From Trissonchulus latispiculum (lineage: Eukaryota > Nematoda > Enoplea > Enoplida > Ironidae), in contig JASAND010013578.1 of NCBI GenBank assembly GCA_030248195.1, positions 1 to 64,000 of the forward strand: 64,000 nucleotides of DNA, in the 5' to 3' direction. How positions within the stretch are numbered: the stretch's first letter is position 1; each line of letters begins with the position of its first letter. Positions 1 through 10,294 of the stretch are shown in pieces. The translations under genes and the position numbers were made by a program. The notes under the pieces are model-generated. The model was given only the letters and a program-made list of their open reading frames with translations. It was not told the DNA's origin and searched no databases.

Positions 1-956
1 TTTTCATTTTCTTTACACATGGCTGTCTTAGGACCCAGAATGGTGATAACAGGGAAATGTGGGAGCAAAGTAAACTTCACACCATTAGTCTTCTCTGATT
101 ACTTGCAAGTAGAATTCTTTTTTCTAAATTACACAGTTTCTAGAAATTGAAATTTCTAAGATTTCCTAGTTATGTAGCTTTGGAAATATCAAAGAAATCC
201 TTTTTCCTGCTGCGCCTCAGCGCAGCAGGTCTTTTATCTTTGCTCAGCCATCTTAAATTACATGAATTTTGCAGGCGAAAGATGGCTTTCACCATAAAAG
301 CATGTAAAGCAGTGCTTTAAGATGGCTGAGCATAAAATACACGTATGTCTTCACTTTCAGAAATTCCCTACTGTATGACTCATAAAGTAAATATAAATTC
401 TTCTCAGTTGTAAGACTAGCGAAAACTGGTTGTAGCTTGCAATTCTGAAAAGCCAGACTATTTGTCGCTTCAACTTTTGCAAGATCCTCGCTGCGCTGTT
501 GTATTCAGTATTGGATCGACGCTCAATAGTCTGTATAGACATCGGATAGCTTTAATAAAAACGTACTTTGACGAAAATTAAAATAAATTAAAAATGGCTC
601 TGCACTAAACATCAACTTTTTCACAGTACGGAATTCTGCTGCGCAGCAGGCCTACAATTAATTTAAATATTACAAAGAAAACATTTACCTTTTGCAGACA
701 CTTTTGCTTGTTATGCGAAAACCTGTAAAAACATAACTTTAGCGTCCGTTTTGCATTCTAATCATCTCCGCTCCACCAGTCAATCTAACAAATGTAAAAT
801 CTAGAATGAATTTTGCTAAAGTTGTAATCACTGTTAAAACAGAAGGGCCAGTGTTAATAAATTATTTAAATTATGATGTTTATAATTCGGAAATTTATTA
901 TAATTACCATTCTTATCGACGTATATACGTTACGAACGATATGAACGGATTGGCAT
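1..956. other. Non-coding flank with small palindromes
   Basis: No convincing gene is visible. The stretch is AT-rich. It holds a perfect 10-bp-stem hairpin (CCTGCTGCGC, loop CTCA, at about 206-230), a related palindrome CTGCTGCGCAGCAG near 633, and a pair of inverted copies of about 20 bp containing GCTCAGCCATCTTAAA at about 241-256 and 318-335 that could bound a miniature element. Short ORFs at 357-542 (minus) and 806-1054 (plus) look like chance; the second runs into a transposon. Confidence 0.5.
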
Positions 957-1224
957 TCGTGTTTGAGGCCGGCCAGCCGCCGGCCAACGACTTTCGCTCG
1001 CCGGCCGCCCACCGGCCGGGATGCAAATCAACAATCAGAAATTACAATTTATAGCAACTAAGCTTAAAATGAACTCCAAATCTAGCTATGCTACTTTTCT
1101 ATGTAATGCTATGCTATTTTACTTGGAAAATCAATATCTTAGCAATCATAACAGTTGTAGCGCAGACTGCTCCAGGCAGGTGCCGGCGGCCGACCAGTGA
1201 AACCTCGGCCAGCCTCAAACACTA
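957..1224. mobile_element. hAT-like MITE with GGCCGGC motifs
   Basis: A 268-bp element with terminal inverted repeats TCGTGTTTGAGGC and, at the other end, the complement of TAGTGTTTGAGGC. It is flanked by ATTGGCAT (949-956) and ATTGGCAC (1225-1232), a 7/8-matching 8-bp target duplication typical of hAT transposons. Clusters of GGCCGGC/GCCGGCC lie just inside both ends. It has no coding capacity, so a transposase supplied elsewhere would be needed. Superfamily assignment rests on TSD length and structure, not on protein homology. Confidence 0.75.
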
Positions 1225-1410
1225 ATTGGCACTACTTACTACTACACTACGCAAAGAACTACATTTTCGCTACAAGTTAGCAAACACGACTGTACCTGCC
1301 CAGAGTGTACCGCGCCCTGGATCATGTGTCTGCCCGCGTTGTATAACGCATTACTAATTCATTATCACTTCAGTTTAGATACGAACTCCTTCTAGCTTGC
1401 TGCGACAGTA

Positions 1411-1482
1411 GCCTCGGTAGCTCAGTTGGCAGAGCGTCAGAGCGTTAATACGAAAGTCGTGGGTTTGAGTCCCACCCTAGGC
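1411..1482 (+). tRNA. tRNA-Asn(GTT)-like gene, degenerate
   Basis: A 72-nt cloverleaf-like sequence with an acceptor stem (GCCTCGG against CCTAGGC, one mismatch), an A box (TAGCTCAGTTGG), a B box (GGGTTTGAGTCCC), an anticodon-loop GTT and a T5 terminator at about 1487-1491. The anticodon stem has two mismatches and the usual U33 is C. These faults suggest a pseudogene or the head of a tRNA-derived SINE more than a working tRNA. It lies 53 bp upstream of the giant retroelement's 5' LTR. Confidence 0.55.
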
Positions 1483-1535
1483 CCAAATTTTTCTGGTCTC
1501 AGGTGCAGAAGTGACAATTTCATGCCTTACATATA

Positions 1536-3030
1536 TGTGATGGGTGGTCTAATGTTTCGTGTGTGATGGGTGGTCTAATGTTTCGTGTCTTTGTACAGTT
1601 GTTTCTGATGGTTTTGGTGGTAAATACACCCTCCTTTTTGGACACTAAAGGAACTGATGGAAAATTCCTGTTTTTGTACAATTTGCCTGACTGTCGTTAT
1701 CTGATATCTGAAAATAGTTTTGTTCAGTTCGGTTGGCAATTAATGGGTTCATGAAAGTGAAAAATATTTGATAATAGGCTTATCTTGCAGAATTTTGGGG
1801 ACAAAACGGGACAAAACGAAACCCCAAGAAGCCCTTGAGCAAACCATTTTTCATCTTAAAAGATTAGTTTCCTTTCTTATCGAAAAGAATTACGGTTACT
1901 CTAAAAGACTCTTGCGCTTGCCGAAAGGACCATGACTGACAGGACAAAGACTTAAGACGCTGGGTGACTGACCCAGCTACAATTTTGTTTTGGACCCAAG
2001 AGAATCAGTCTAGTCTGGGGGCAGGCTCGCTATAGTTCGGTTGCGTTGTGGAAGGGTAATATCCCAATTTTCAATACTGTTTGGGAGCTTTGTGGAGAGC
2101 CAGTTGAAGTTGGTTTTTGGCCGCTAGTGCTCTGCTGAGAGGGAGCTGTGCTCAGCCAGAGGTCTATTTCTTGCCTATCACGTGTACACCTGTGCCCCGT
2201 ACGTTAAACTAACCTCTACCTTTCACCGGATTTTATTCGATCTATTTCGACTGCCTGCTTCTGCCGTGCACCGCACAATTTGTCCTGTTTTCCGTGGATC
2301 TTTTGGTAAGAGTAAGTCTGAAGTTGGAACCGGTACACAGATCGGTTTGGATAATATTTGTAACTAATTGAACCAGATTCGAAAATTTACTAAAAGCTGA
2401 AAAGACTCTTCTGCCTTCGTTTTCGATCTTTTCCAAGGGATTCTGTAGTCCGTGGTTAGAAGTGCAACTGTTGCTATTTAGTTGAGTTCTGTTCTTGCTT
2501 ACGTACACTTGCATTGTGATCTGTCTTTGGGTAAAACATCTGTTCCTCTTGTACTATTACTTCCTGTCTGTGCTCTGTGCTTTACTGAGTTTGTTACCTA
2601 TATTGTTTATTTGTACTTAAACCTGTGAACTTAATAGAATCAAAACTTTGAGTCTTGTCTCCCATAGGGAATGACTGTTGGCATCTTCTGATTAGTAACT
2701 TGAGCTGCACAGCGATACTGATACTTATGACAGATAGATTGTGTGATAGTTATTATTTGAATATGTTAAGTGGTTTCCATAGTATATTTGGAGGACGGGC
2801 AATCTAAGATAGTTTAAAGCTACAGATTCAATAAACCTGAAGAAGAGGCACCGGAGTCGGTGTGGAACAGAGCTAATTAAACTAGAAGGATTTTTCAATT
2901 GTAATAACTTGGGCTAATTTGTGGGTTGGAGGCGTAAATCCCCTGGAAAGTCCTAAGAGAGCGTAAAATCCAGTGCAACCGAGAGTTAAGCTTTGATTAA
3001 AATAAACCCTAGAAAGCCTATTTTATTACA
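1536..3030 (+). repeat. 5' LTR of the giant retroelement
   Basis: About 1495 bp, starting TG and ending CA. A 26-bp unit at the start (1536-1561) is tandemly duplicated at 1562-1587; the 3' LTR has only one such unit. The last 135 bp (about 2896-3030) are identical to the end of the 3' LTR, including an AATAAA polyadenylation-type signal near 3001. The upstream part aligns only loosely with the 3' LTR (shared blocks such as GCTGGGTGA and GTGACCCAG). Transcription of the element would begin here. Confidence 0.8.
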
Positions 3031-3032
3031 TG

Positions 3033-3050
3033 TGGAGCCCCCGGTGAGGA
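3033..3050 (+). promoter_or_regulatory. Primer-binding site
   Basis: TGGAGCCCCCGGTGAGGA begins two bases after the LTR's terminal CA. TGG pairs with the universal tRNA 3' CCA, so this is the expected place and start for minus-strand priming. I could not decide which tRNA it matches. Positions 3051-3495 form a non-coding leader before the gag start. Confidence 0.6.
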
Positions 3051-3495
3051 AAATACGTGGGTGATAATTTTCATTATTAGAGCTCTACAATTTGAAAAAG
3101 ATTTCAAATTTGTTACTTCAGTTTGAAAATTATCTGACCTCTTTTCCTCGGAAATCTCACGACCTTTTCTCATTACAAATTGTTGAAACACTCCCCCTGG
3201 TTTACAAAATTGTGTTTCTGTATCGTCGTATGTGTAATAATTTTCATTAATTTGTTATTTAATATTACCTACGCAGACCTTAATTTTTATAATTTACATT
3301 ATACGTACGTTTAGGGAACAAGAATCAACCTTTTAAATCCGAAATTTTCCAATGAATCACTCTCCGCTTGCTACTAGCTACTACAGAAAATTTATATTTT
3401 TGCAGATAATTTTTGCGCGAGATATTTTCATTTAGATTGTGTGATTGACTATAAATTTTTAGTTGAAAAGCTCGGATAGCTAACATCGTATCGAA

Positions 3496-5286
3496 ATGCC
3501 AAATGAGATAGCTGAGGTCGGGTTGCCTGGACAGCCAGGGTCCCGGGCAAATTCCCCTGAGTCAGTTAGCAGAGAAAGTCAAATTTTGGAAAAACTGACT
3601 GACACATTGACAGACTTCAATTCTGCTATTAGGGCACAGGGAGTCGCCGCAGCGTATAGTTCAGTGCCCATCTATCATGGGTTGCCCTCAGAGCCCTTCG
3701 AGGAGCACCTCGAAAAGTATGTTCGATTTTGTCAAGTTATGGACTTTGATGAGGGACAAAAAGTTTTGACGTTTTCAAGTTCGCTCGAGGGTAGAGCATT
3801 AGAGCAGTTTAGGTCAGTCCCCAAAGCTAGCCGTGGGACATGGGCCGAAATGGTCGAAGCCGCTAAGAAAGTTATGATTCCGCCGCATACGGCGTTACAT
3901 GCCTCTTCTCTCATGTTTCAAGTGAAACAGGAGAAAGGTGAGCCCGTAATGGACTACCTGATGAGGCTGAACAGATACGCGCGATTGAGTTTCACTGAAA
4001 AAGACGGTTTCTCTGAAAATCAGCTAGAGTTACTGAAATTACGTTTATTTTTGTTTGGATTAAGGAGTGATTTAAAAGCTCGCGTGCCTCCAGGCTGCAA
4101 AACGATGGAGCGCGCTGTCGAGAAAGCTTTACAGGCTGAGGGTGAATACCCCGGTGAAGCCTATCCGTCTTTTATCGAGCCAAATTTCAGAAGCGGCCAG
4201 GATACGCCGGCAGCCATCGCAGAGGCAGAAAAAGCCGTTAGGGAACTGAAAGCAAAATTTGAAAAATTTGAATTGGATTCTAAGCAAGGTGGGAACTCTA
4301 GCCGAAATGGAAAGGGACGAGATCTGCCCCCGGGTACCACCTGTTTTAACTGCAACAGGCCGGGGCATGTTCGCAGGGAATGCCGCCAACCTGGCGGAGG
4401 GGCTTATCGAGCCAACAATCAGAGCTCAGATCGAAACTTTCAGAGACGATCAGATGGAAATAGGAATTACAGAAATACCAACAACTATTCGAATCGTAGA
4501 GAGGGTAATTATGACCAACCTGGTCGCAGGGATAGCTATGAGCGAAATGACAGGAACTATCAGGGCGATCGCAGAAACGATCAGGGTCCTAGGCGAGAAC
4601 GTTATGATAGGAATCAAAATTTTGATCGTAGAGATAGGGGTCGGGATTTTCCCCCAGAAATGAAAAGGGAATACGGGCCTAAGTTCGCGGTTTCCTGCTC
4701 CAGAACGCAGGAAGGAAACCAGCATTATGAGGATGGGTATAGGTCCGGGCGTCAATCGAGTGGCTCAGGTTCGTCATACAGTGACTATCAGGGTGATCGG
4801 TACGCCGGTGAGCAATATTACTCACCCCGTCGTAGGAGAGATTCGAGACCAGATTCGTCCGGACAGTATTCCGTTCGGACAACCCGAAATGTTTCGAAGA
4901 ATTGTCTAATGCATGCGAAGCGCTGTTTGGCTTCACCACACTTTCAACACAAAGTTTTAATGTGCCGACAGCCCTTAATCTGTACCTGTCGGGCACCTGA
5001 ACCGAACATGTACTATGATCGGCCCGTATTCAGGCCGCCGAGTGCTAGCTCCCTTACCTCCACTGATGAGGAACTGTTTGTCCCGGTTCCGCGCAACTCT
5101 ACCCGCATGCCGAATACAAGGAGGGTTCGAAAAGTCCATGAACCCATTGTAGACACGAATACCGTCTCCATTCAGTGTAATCTTGAAATTTCCGGACATC
5201 CCTGTGAGAACCAGGACACTGGAAAAACTGGGTCTAGTCTAGGCTTATTTTCCCCTGGGGTCATGTGTTTCTTGTGGGTCCTAACC
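3496..5286 (+). CDS. Gag (capsid and nucleocapsid), in frame with Env
   Basis: The ATG at 3496 opens an 860-codon frame that runs to 6078; this entry is its Gag part. Residues about 55-215 look like a gypsy-type capsid (retrotransposon gag domain), with the usual tryptophan-containing helical region. A single CCHC zinc knuckle lies at C283, C286, H291, C296. It is followed by about 180 residues rich in R, N, D, Y and G, a likely RNA-binding tail. The frame then runs, without a stop, through a linker with several cysteines into the signal peptide of the Env-like protein. Gag would assemble the particle and package RNA in the cytosol. No stop separates Gag from Env. Confidence 0.85.
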
Positions 5287-7150
5287 ATGTTATTTCGAAA
5301 TCTGAAAAAGGTCGCCCTGCCCGCTGCATGGGTATTATTGGCGTTTTTGGTGTCGAAGGCCAATGCACAAACTCAGGCAGACACCGACTCTTCTCGATTC
5401 TTAGCAGATGAGATAGCCAAAATTGGGACGTTGGTTTTACCTCGTTGGGGAGCAGTTTTGAGTCCCGCTGGGATAGGGGTTATCTCCCAAAAGACCGAGT
5501 ATCTAGCCCTAATAGTTCAGTTGGCTGTACCCCCAATGTCGCCTCAGTGGAAGCCCCCGGAATGGGCCAACGAGGAAGATTGTATTGACCTTACTACCGG
5601 AAAGACTAAGACTGATCAATATTGCGTTCGTATGATAAATCAAAGTTGCCCGCAGTTTGATTACCTAGAACGTGAAATTGATGCTATAAAGTTAGAGTAT
5701 CAAAAACTTTATTCTGGAGTCTTAAATACGCACTTCTATTCGAAACTGCTGTCTAGTTTATGTCGTTCTACTCCTGGAGTTTGTACGTCCTACCCGGCAC
5801 CCGAACAGGCACACAGTCGACCGAAACGTTTTATCGAATTCTTACTAGCTGGGGCCTTGGGTTTAGGTGGACTAGCGAATAGTTTGGCTAATACTTATCA
5901 TATGGGGCAGTTGGATAATCGGGTCTCTGCAGTTGAGCATGGCTTTAACGTTCTGCGGGAGGATCAACTTAAAATTACGGACTCTATTAAAAGAATAGTT
6001 CATGCTAATGAGCAAGTCTACGCATTTTTACATCATATGGTTCAGGATTTTCACTACGTTCACTACGTTGATTATTAGAGCTAGGTGTTCTAACTTCTCA
6101 TACATGCGACAAATTTATATGCAACTTTTGGCACATATTTTCACCTCGTCCTTGAGAGATGGATTAAATTCTGTTATGCGTGCCGGACTACATTCGGAGA
6201 TCAATCCAAATTTGATAAATTTGCAAACTTTAAAGGGAATTATTAGAACTCATCCGTCATTGCGAAATTCTTTGCTCAGGCAAGAACCTAGTTTGATTTA
6301 CCAGTTCGGAAAAGTTTATCCGATCAAAATTGACTTTAACACTCTCCGCTTTGGGTTTATGCTCGAAATTCCGGTACCATTGGAGAAAGAAGTTCGCCCG
6401 CTTTATGCTATTCACAATGTGGGATACAACTCTCGTGAGAACGGAATTACTGCGCTAGCTCCTTTGCCAAATTACGCGCAAAGACTGGACACTGGTGAGG
6501 TCCGCGAAATTGATGTTTCAGAATGTAAAACTGCACCCGGACTATGGTTCTGTCCACCCAACGCTATTATAACCAGTTTGAAAGCAAAGTGTCTGCAAAT
6601 TTTGATTAGTCACTCTGTTGAGCGCGTAGGCCAAGAGTTTGAGCATTGTCGCACAGCCATACAGGTTAAAGTTTTGGACAATTCTACTATTTACCGTACA
6701 ACGCCCGCTGGAGTTTTAATTAGAACAAATTATACTGAAGTTATAGTCGCACGTTCGCCTTCTTTGAATCACGTTGCTGAAGGCGAGAGGGTAGCTGTCC
6801 CAGCTACCGGGACACTCTGGTTCGAACATGGACGCTATCTTCATTTAATTATTGGCAACACTATTTTGACTAGCACTTTAGGTGTAGCGAAAACTACTGT
6901 AACCACTTCTGAGTTAAAAGAAACTATTGTTCCCGCCCCTTTGGGTCGGATCCCACTGCACTTTACTGAACTTTCAACTGCTGAGTATGAGAATGAGCAG
7001 GCAAAAAATTTAATCCAAAGTCAGGTCAAGAATTACGTGCATTTGCCCCTAATACCGTTAGAACTGAAACATGGGTTAGTAGTGGTGATAGTTATAGTCT
7101 TGCTCGGATGTTGTATAGTATGGTGGATCACACCATGTGGCCGAAAGTTT
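5287..7150 (+). pseudogene. Env-like class I fusion glycoprotein, frame-broken
   Basis: A methionine at 5287 (residue 598 of the first frame) starts a typical signal peptide ending near ANA/QTQ. A surface-like domain follows, then a furin-type site RPKR (residues 775-778), a hydrophobic Ala/Gly-rich fusion-peptide-like stretch and a heptad-like segment. This frame stops at 6078. The rest lies in the next frame, open from 5999: cysteine-containing ectodomain at about 6500-6660, then a transmembrane segment near 7070-7140 and a basic cytoplasmic start. The layout resembles errantivirus Env and baculovirus F proteins (established family features), but I see no decisive sequence identity. The frame switch at 5999-6078 may be a mutation, a sequence error or recoding. 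The protein would act at the cell or particle membrane. Confidence 0.65.
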
Positions 7151-7760
7151 CGGGCTAAAATTAGAAGTCGCAAGAGCCCCTCGCCTCGACCCGAGCGACC
7201 AGGTATCTCTGCACCCGTCGAAAGCCTTAGGTTACAGGAGCCGCTTTTTAGTGACGATGAGGAGGAAGCCCCCGTAGAGTTGGGAAATTTATCTGTCAAG
7301 AGTGACCCTATGCCGTACCGACCACGGGAAAACTTAGACGTTAACTTGGCAGAACGAAACCGTAGGTCTATGGCCAATCGATGCCACGCGACCACACACT
7401 ATAAGCCTATGTCCCGGGACACGTCCTACGCGTCTTCCATGTCCGACTACGGACGAGATCATCTTGATCTTAGTACGCGACCCCCCACAGATGACAGTCA
7501 GGGGAGTCAGCCATCCCCGCTCATAGATTTTGGGAATAGTAAGAGTAAAGAAGGTCGAATAGTACGGTTCTCGTGTCAAGCTGTTGACAAAGAATCAGAG
7601 GGAGAACATAGCGAATCGCCTGTTCATACACAGGCCGATGCGGCCACGAGTCCTTTTAAGCGGCACGTCAGGCCGATCAGTCCAGAATCTGACGGATCTG
7701 GACCACACACACGTCTTGGGACTAGGAACTCTGGTAGAACTGTGAATGCTCATTCTGTAC
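7151..7760 (+). CDS. Linker between Env tail and protease
   Basis: About 200 codons of the second long frame (5999-10294) lie between the Env transmembrane segment and the first protease. The stretch is acidic, serine-rich and basic in patches (SDDEEEAPVELG near 7248), with no recognisable domain. It would be the cytoplasmic tail of Env and a spacer to Pol if both are made as one chain. Disordered composition is seen; any function is inferred. Confidence 0.5.
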
Positions 7761-8640
7761 TAATGGTACGAACTATACCCTTAATGATTAGCTTACTTCT
7801 GGTAGGTAGACCGGTAGATGCGCTTTTTGACACAGGCTCATTATTATCTGTCGTATCACAAGGTTTAGTAGAGAGGTTAGGTCTGACCCCTATACCTGTG
7901 GACACAGTTGGCTCACTTCGGACCGCCAACGGAGGGAAATGTCAAATTTTGGGGTACGTAAAAATGCCTATTCTTTTTCGTGGAGCGGAAAAACGTTTGC
8001 CTATTCACAACTGGAAATTTTTGGTCGTCGAAAAGCTCACTACTGAATGCATCTTGGGTTCTGATTTTATGGTAACATTTCCGGGTGAGATTTCTCTAGA
8101 TCTAGGACAGCATACCATAACTTGGCCCTCGATCGATGGTACACGAGTAACTTTACCGTTAACGTTGCCCACAAAATCTAAGGTGCAAAGACCTTTGCAG
8201 ATTGGAACATTAAGACGTGAATGTTGCACCTGCTGTTTAGAGGACGGAATTGTCTCGACACCGCCTCGCCCCCTACCTATGATTTATGTAAATTTGAAAG
8301 GGCAACCCGTGCAAACTTTACTGGACACGGGTGCAAATTTGAGCTTAATGAATGAAAGTCTAGCGAATTATCTAAATTTGAAAATTCTGCCTATGGACAG
8401 ACCATTGCGTGCGGAAGGTGTTAATGGACAAGCTTTGAAATTTCGAGGAGCTGTAAAAGTTCCAGTTGAATTCTACGATACTCCCGGAATTACGGTCGAG
8501 CATACCTTTTTAGTTCCGAAAGGTTTAGCTGAGGATTGTTTGATTGGAACAGATTTTCTGCATGAACATGGGGGTGATTTAACTTTGAGTTTTGCACAGG
8601 GAGAATTGAAATTGCTAAAACCGGAAAGACCGCCCATGAT
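7761..8640 (+). CDS. Two tandem retroviral-type aspartic protease domains
   Basis: Two aspartic protease units follow each other in one frame. The first has FDTGS (Asp codon at 7829) and the partner motif ILGSDF near 8051. The second has LDTGAN (Asp codon at 8324) and LIGTDF near 8540. Each has the D-T-G active-site loop and the hydrophobic-Gly motif of a retropepsin monomer. Retropepsins normally act as homodimers of one encoded domain; two in one chain could form a pseudo-dimer, as pepsins do. They would cut the Gag-Env-Pol chain on the cytosolic side. A hydrophobic stretch (IPLMISLLLVG, near 7777) precedes the first unit. Confidence 0.8.
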
Positions 8641-10294
8641 CGCAAAGTTAATTCATCACACACCCGTCACCCAAACTGCTTATAGAGTGTCGGCAATTAG
8701 GAAAGTTACCATTCCCGCTTATTCTGAAGTTACTGTGCCCGCCTTGGTTGAAAGTATGGAAAAATTAAAATACGATGGATTCTTTGAGCCTTCCGAATTG
8801 AAATTTGAAAGTAATGACTCAACTTTACAAGTCATGCCAGCAATGGTCAATTTGAGACAAAGACTAATTCCTGTTTTAATGAAAAACAAGACAGGCCACC
8901 CTCTAACTGTTTACGAAAATTCTACCTTGGGCAATGTCACGCCACAAAATGAACTTAGGAGAGGTCAAATTATGCGCGAGTATAAACCACTCGTCAATGA
9001 ACGAGGTGAGACAGTCTGTCTCAGAAATTCATTCAAGGCAAAATACGCATCGAGTGCTAGAGGAATCCAAAATTTCAATATTAACGTCTGCAAAATCAAT
9101 CGCCCATGCAAATTGAATGACCTCCCAGAGGCCATGCGTGAAATCTCCTTTGATAAAGAAAATTTGAGCGAGGACGAAATTGGGCAATTTCTAGGACTTC
9201 TGCATAGGAATAAAGTTTGTTTTTCACAACACCCTTTCGATATCGGAAAGTGCACAATTTTTAAGGCCCACATTAACACGGGTGAAGCGAAACCGATTTA
9301 TGCGACTCCGTATAGGTTGCCTGTACACTTGAGCCAGCCCTTGCTAGAGGAATTGACAGAAATGTTGAAATATGGACTAATTAGACCTTCGACAAGCCCT
9401 TGGAGCTCGCCCATGATCTATGTCCCAAAACCGGGTGGAAAATTGCGATTATGCGTAGATTTCAGGAAAGTTAACAAAATTAGCGATCCAGATGTCTATC
9501 CGATTCCTCGAATAGATGACATTATGACCTCTTTAAAAGGGGCAAAATATTTTTCGACAATCGATTTGAGCAAAGGCTTCAACCAAATTGAATTGGATAA
9601 CGAATCTAAGGCCAAGGCCAGTTTTAATACTTTTCATGGCCAGTTTGAATATAACGTTTTGCCTTTCGGGTTAAAATGTGCGCCAGGAAATTTCCAGCGT
9701 TGTATGGAACGAATTTTGGGGGATCTGCAATGGAAAAAGTGCATCATCTATATTGACGACATTCTAATTTTTTCGAAAACTTTTGAGGAGCATCTGGAAA
9801 TTATGCAGGAGGTTTTTGACAGATTACGTGCAGCTGATTTGAAAATGAACCCCGGAAAATGCCATTTTTTGAAAAAGTCGGTGACCTATCTTGGACACAT
9901 TATTTCGGAGCAAGGAGTTGAGCCGCTGAAAGAGCGAATTCAGGCTATTCATGATTTAGCTGTGCCTAAAAATATCAAGGATGTCGAAAGTTTTTTAGGA
10001 ATGTGCGCGTACTACGCTAAATTTATCAAAGGATTCGCACACTTAGCCGCACCACTTTATTCGCTAAAGAAGAAGGGACTTCGTTTTGTCTGGAATAATA
10101 CGCACCAGCAATCTTTCGATCTCCTTAAGAAAAGTTTAGTAGAGGCACCCGTGCTCGCTCACCCTGACTTGGCTAAAGGTTTTATTTTGCACACTGATGC
10201 CTCTGATTTAGGATTAGGAGCCGTTTTGTCTCAAGAACAGGATGATGGTAAATACCATCCTGTCGCTTATGCAGCACGGTCACTCAAGAAATAA
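8641..10294 (+). pseudogene. Reverse transcriptase and start of RNase H
   Basis: A gypsy-type reverse transcriptase with FSTIDLSKGFNQI (about 9550-9590), LPFGLKCAPGNFQR and the catalytic YIDD (codons 9749-9760, residues 1250-1253 counted from 6002). RNase H begins with HTDASDLGLGAVLSQ; its first catalytic Asp codon is at 10196. The frame ends at an in-frame TAA at 10292-10294, where RNase H homology plainly continues downstream. A second in-frame stop, TGA, lies at 10460-10462. The RT itself looks complete; the polyprotein is cut short in this copy. Confidence 0.85.

Noticed and set aside
806..1054. 82-codon ORF
   Set aside because: Its second half is the inside of a hAT MITE.
4259..4755. 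134- and 101-codon ORFs inside gag
   Set aside because: Out-of-frame shadows of the Arg/Asn-rich nucleocapsid part.
6026..6034. ATTTTTA slippery-like site as an explanation of the frame switch
   Set aside because: A -1 slip here leads to the third frame, not to the frame that carries the rest of Env.
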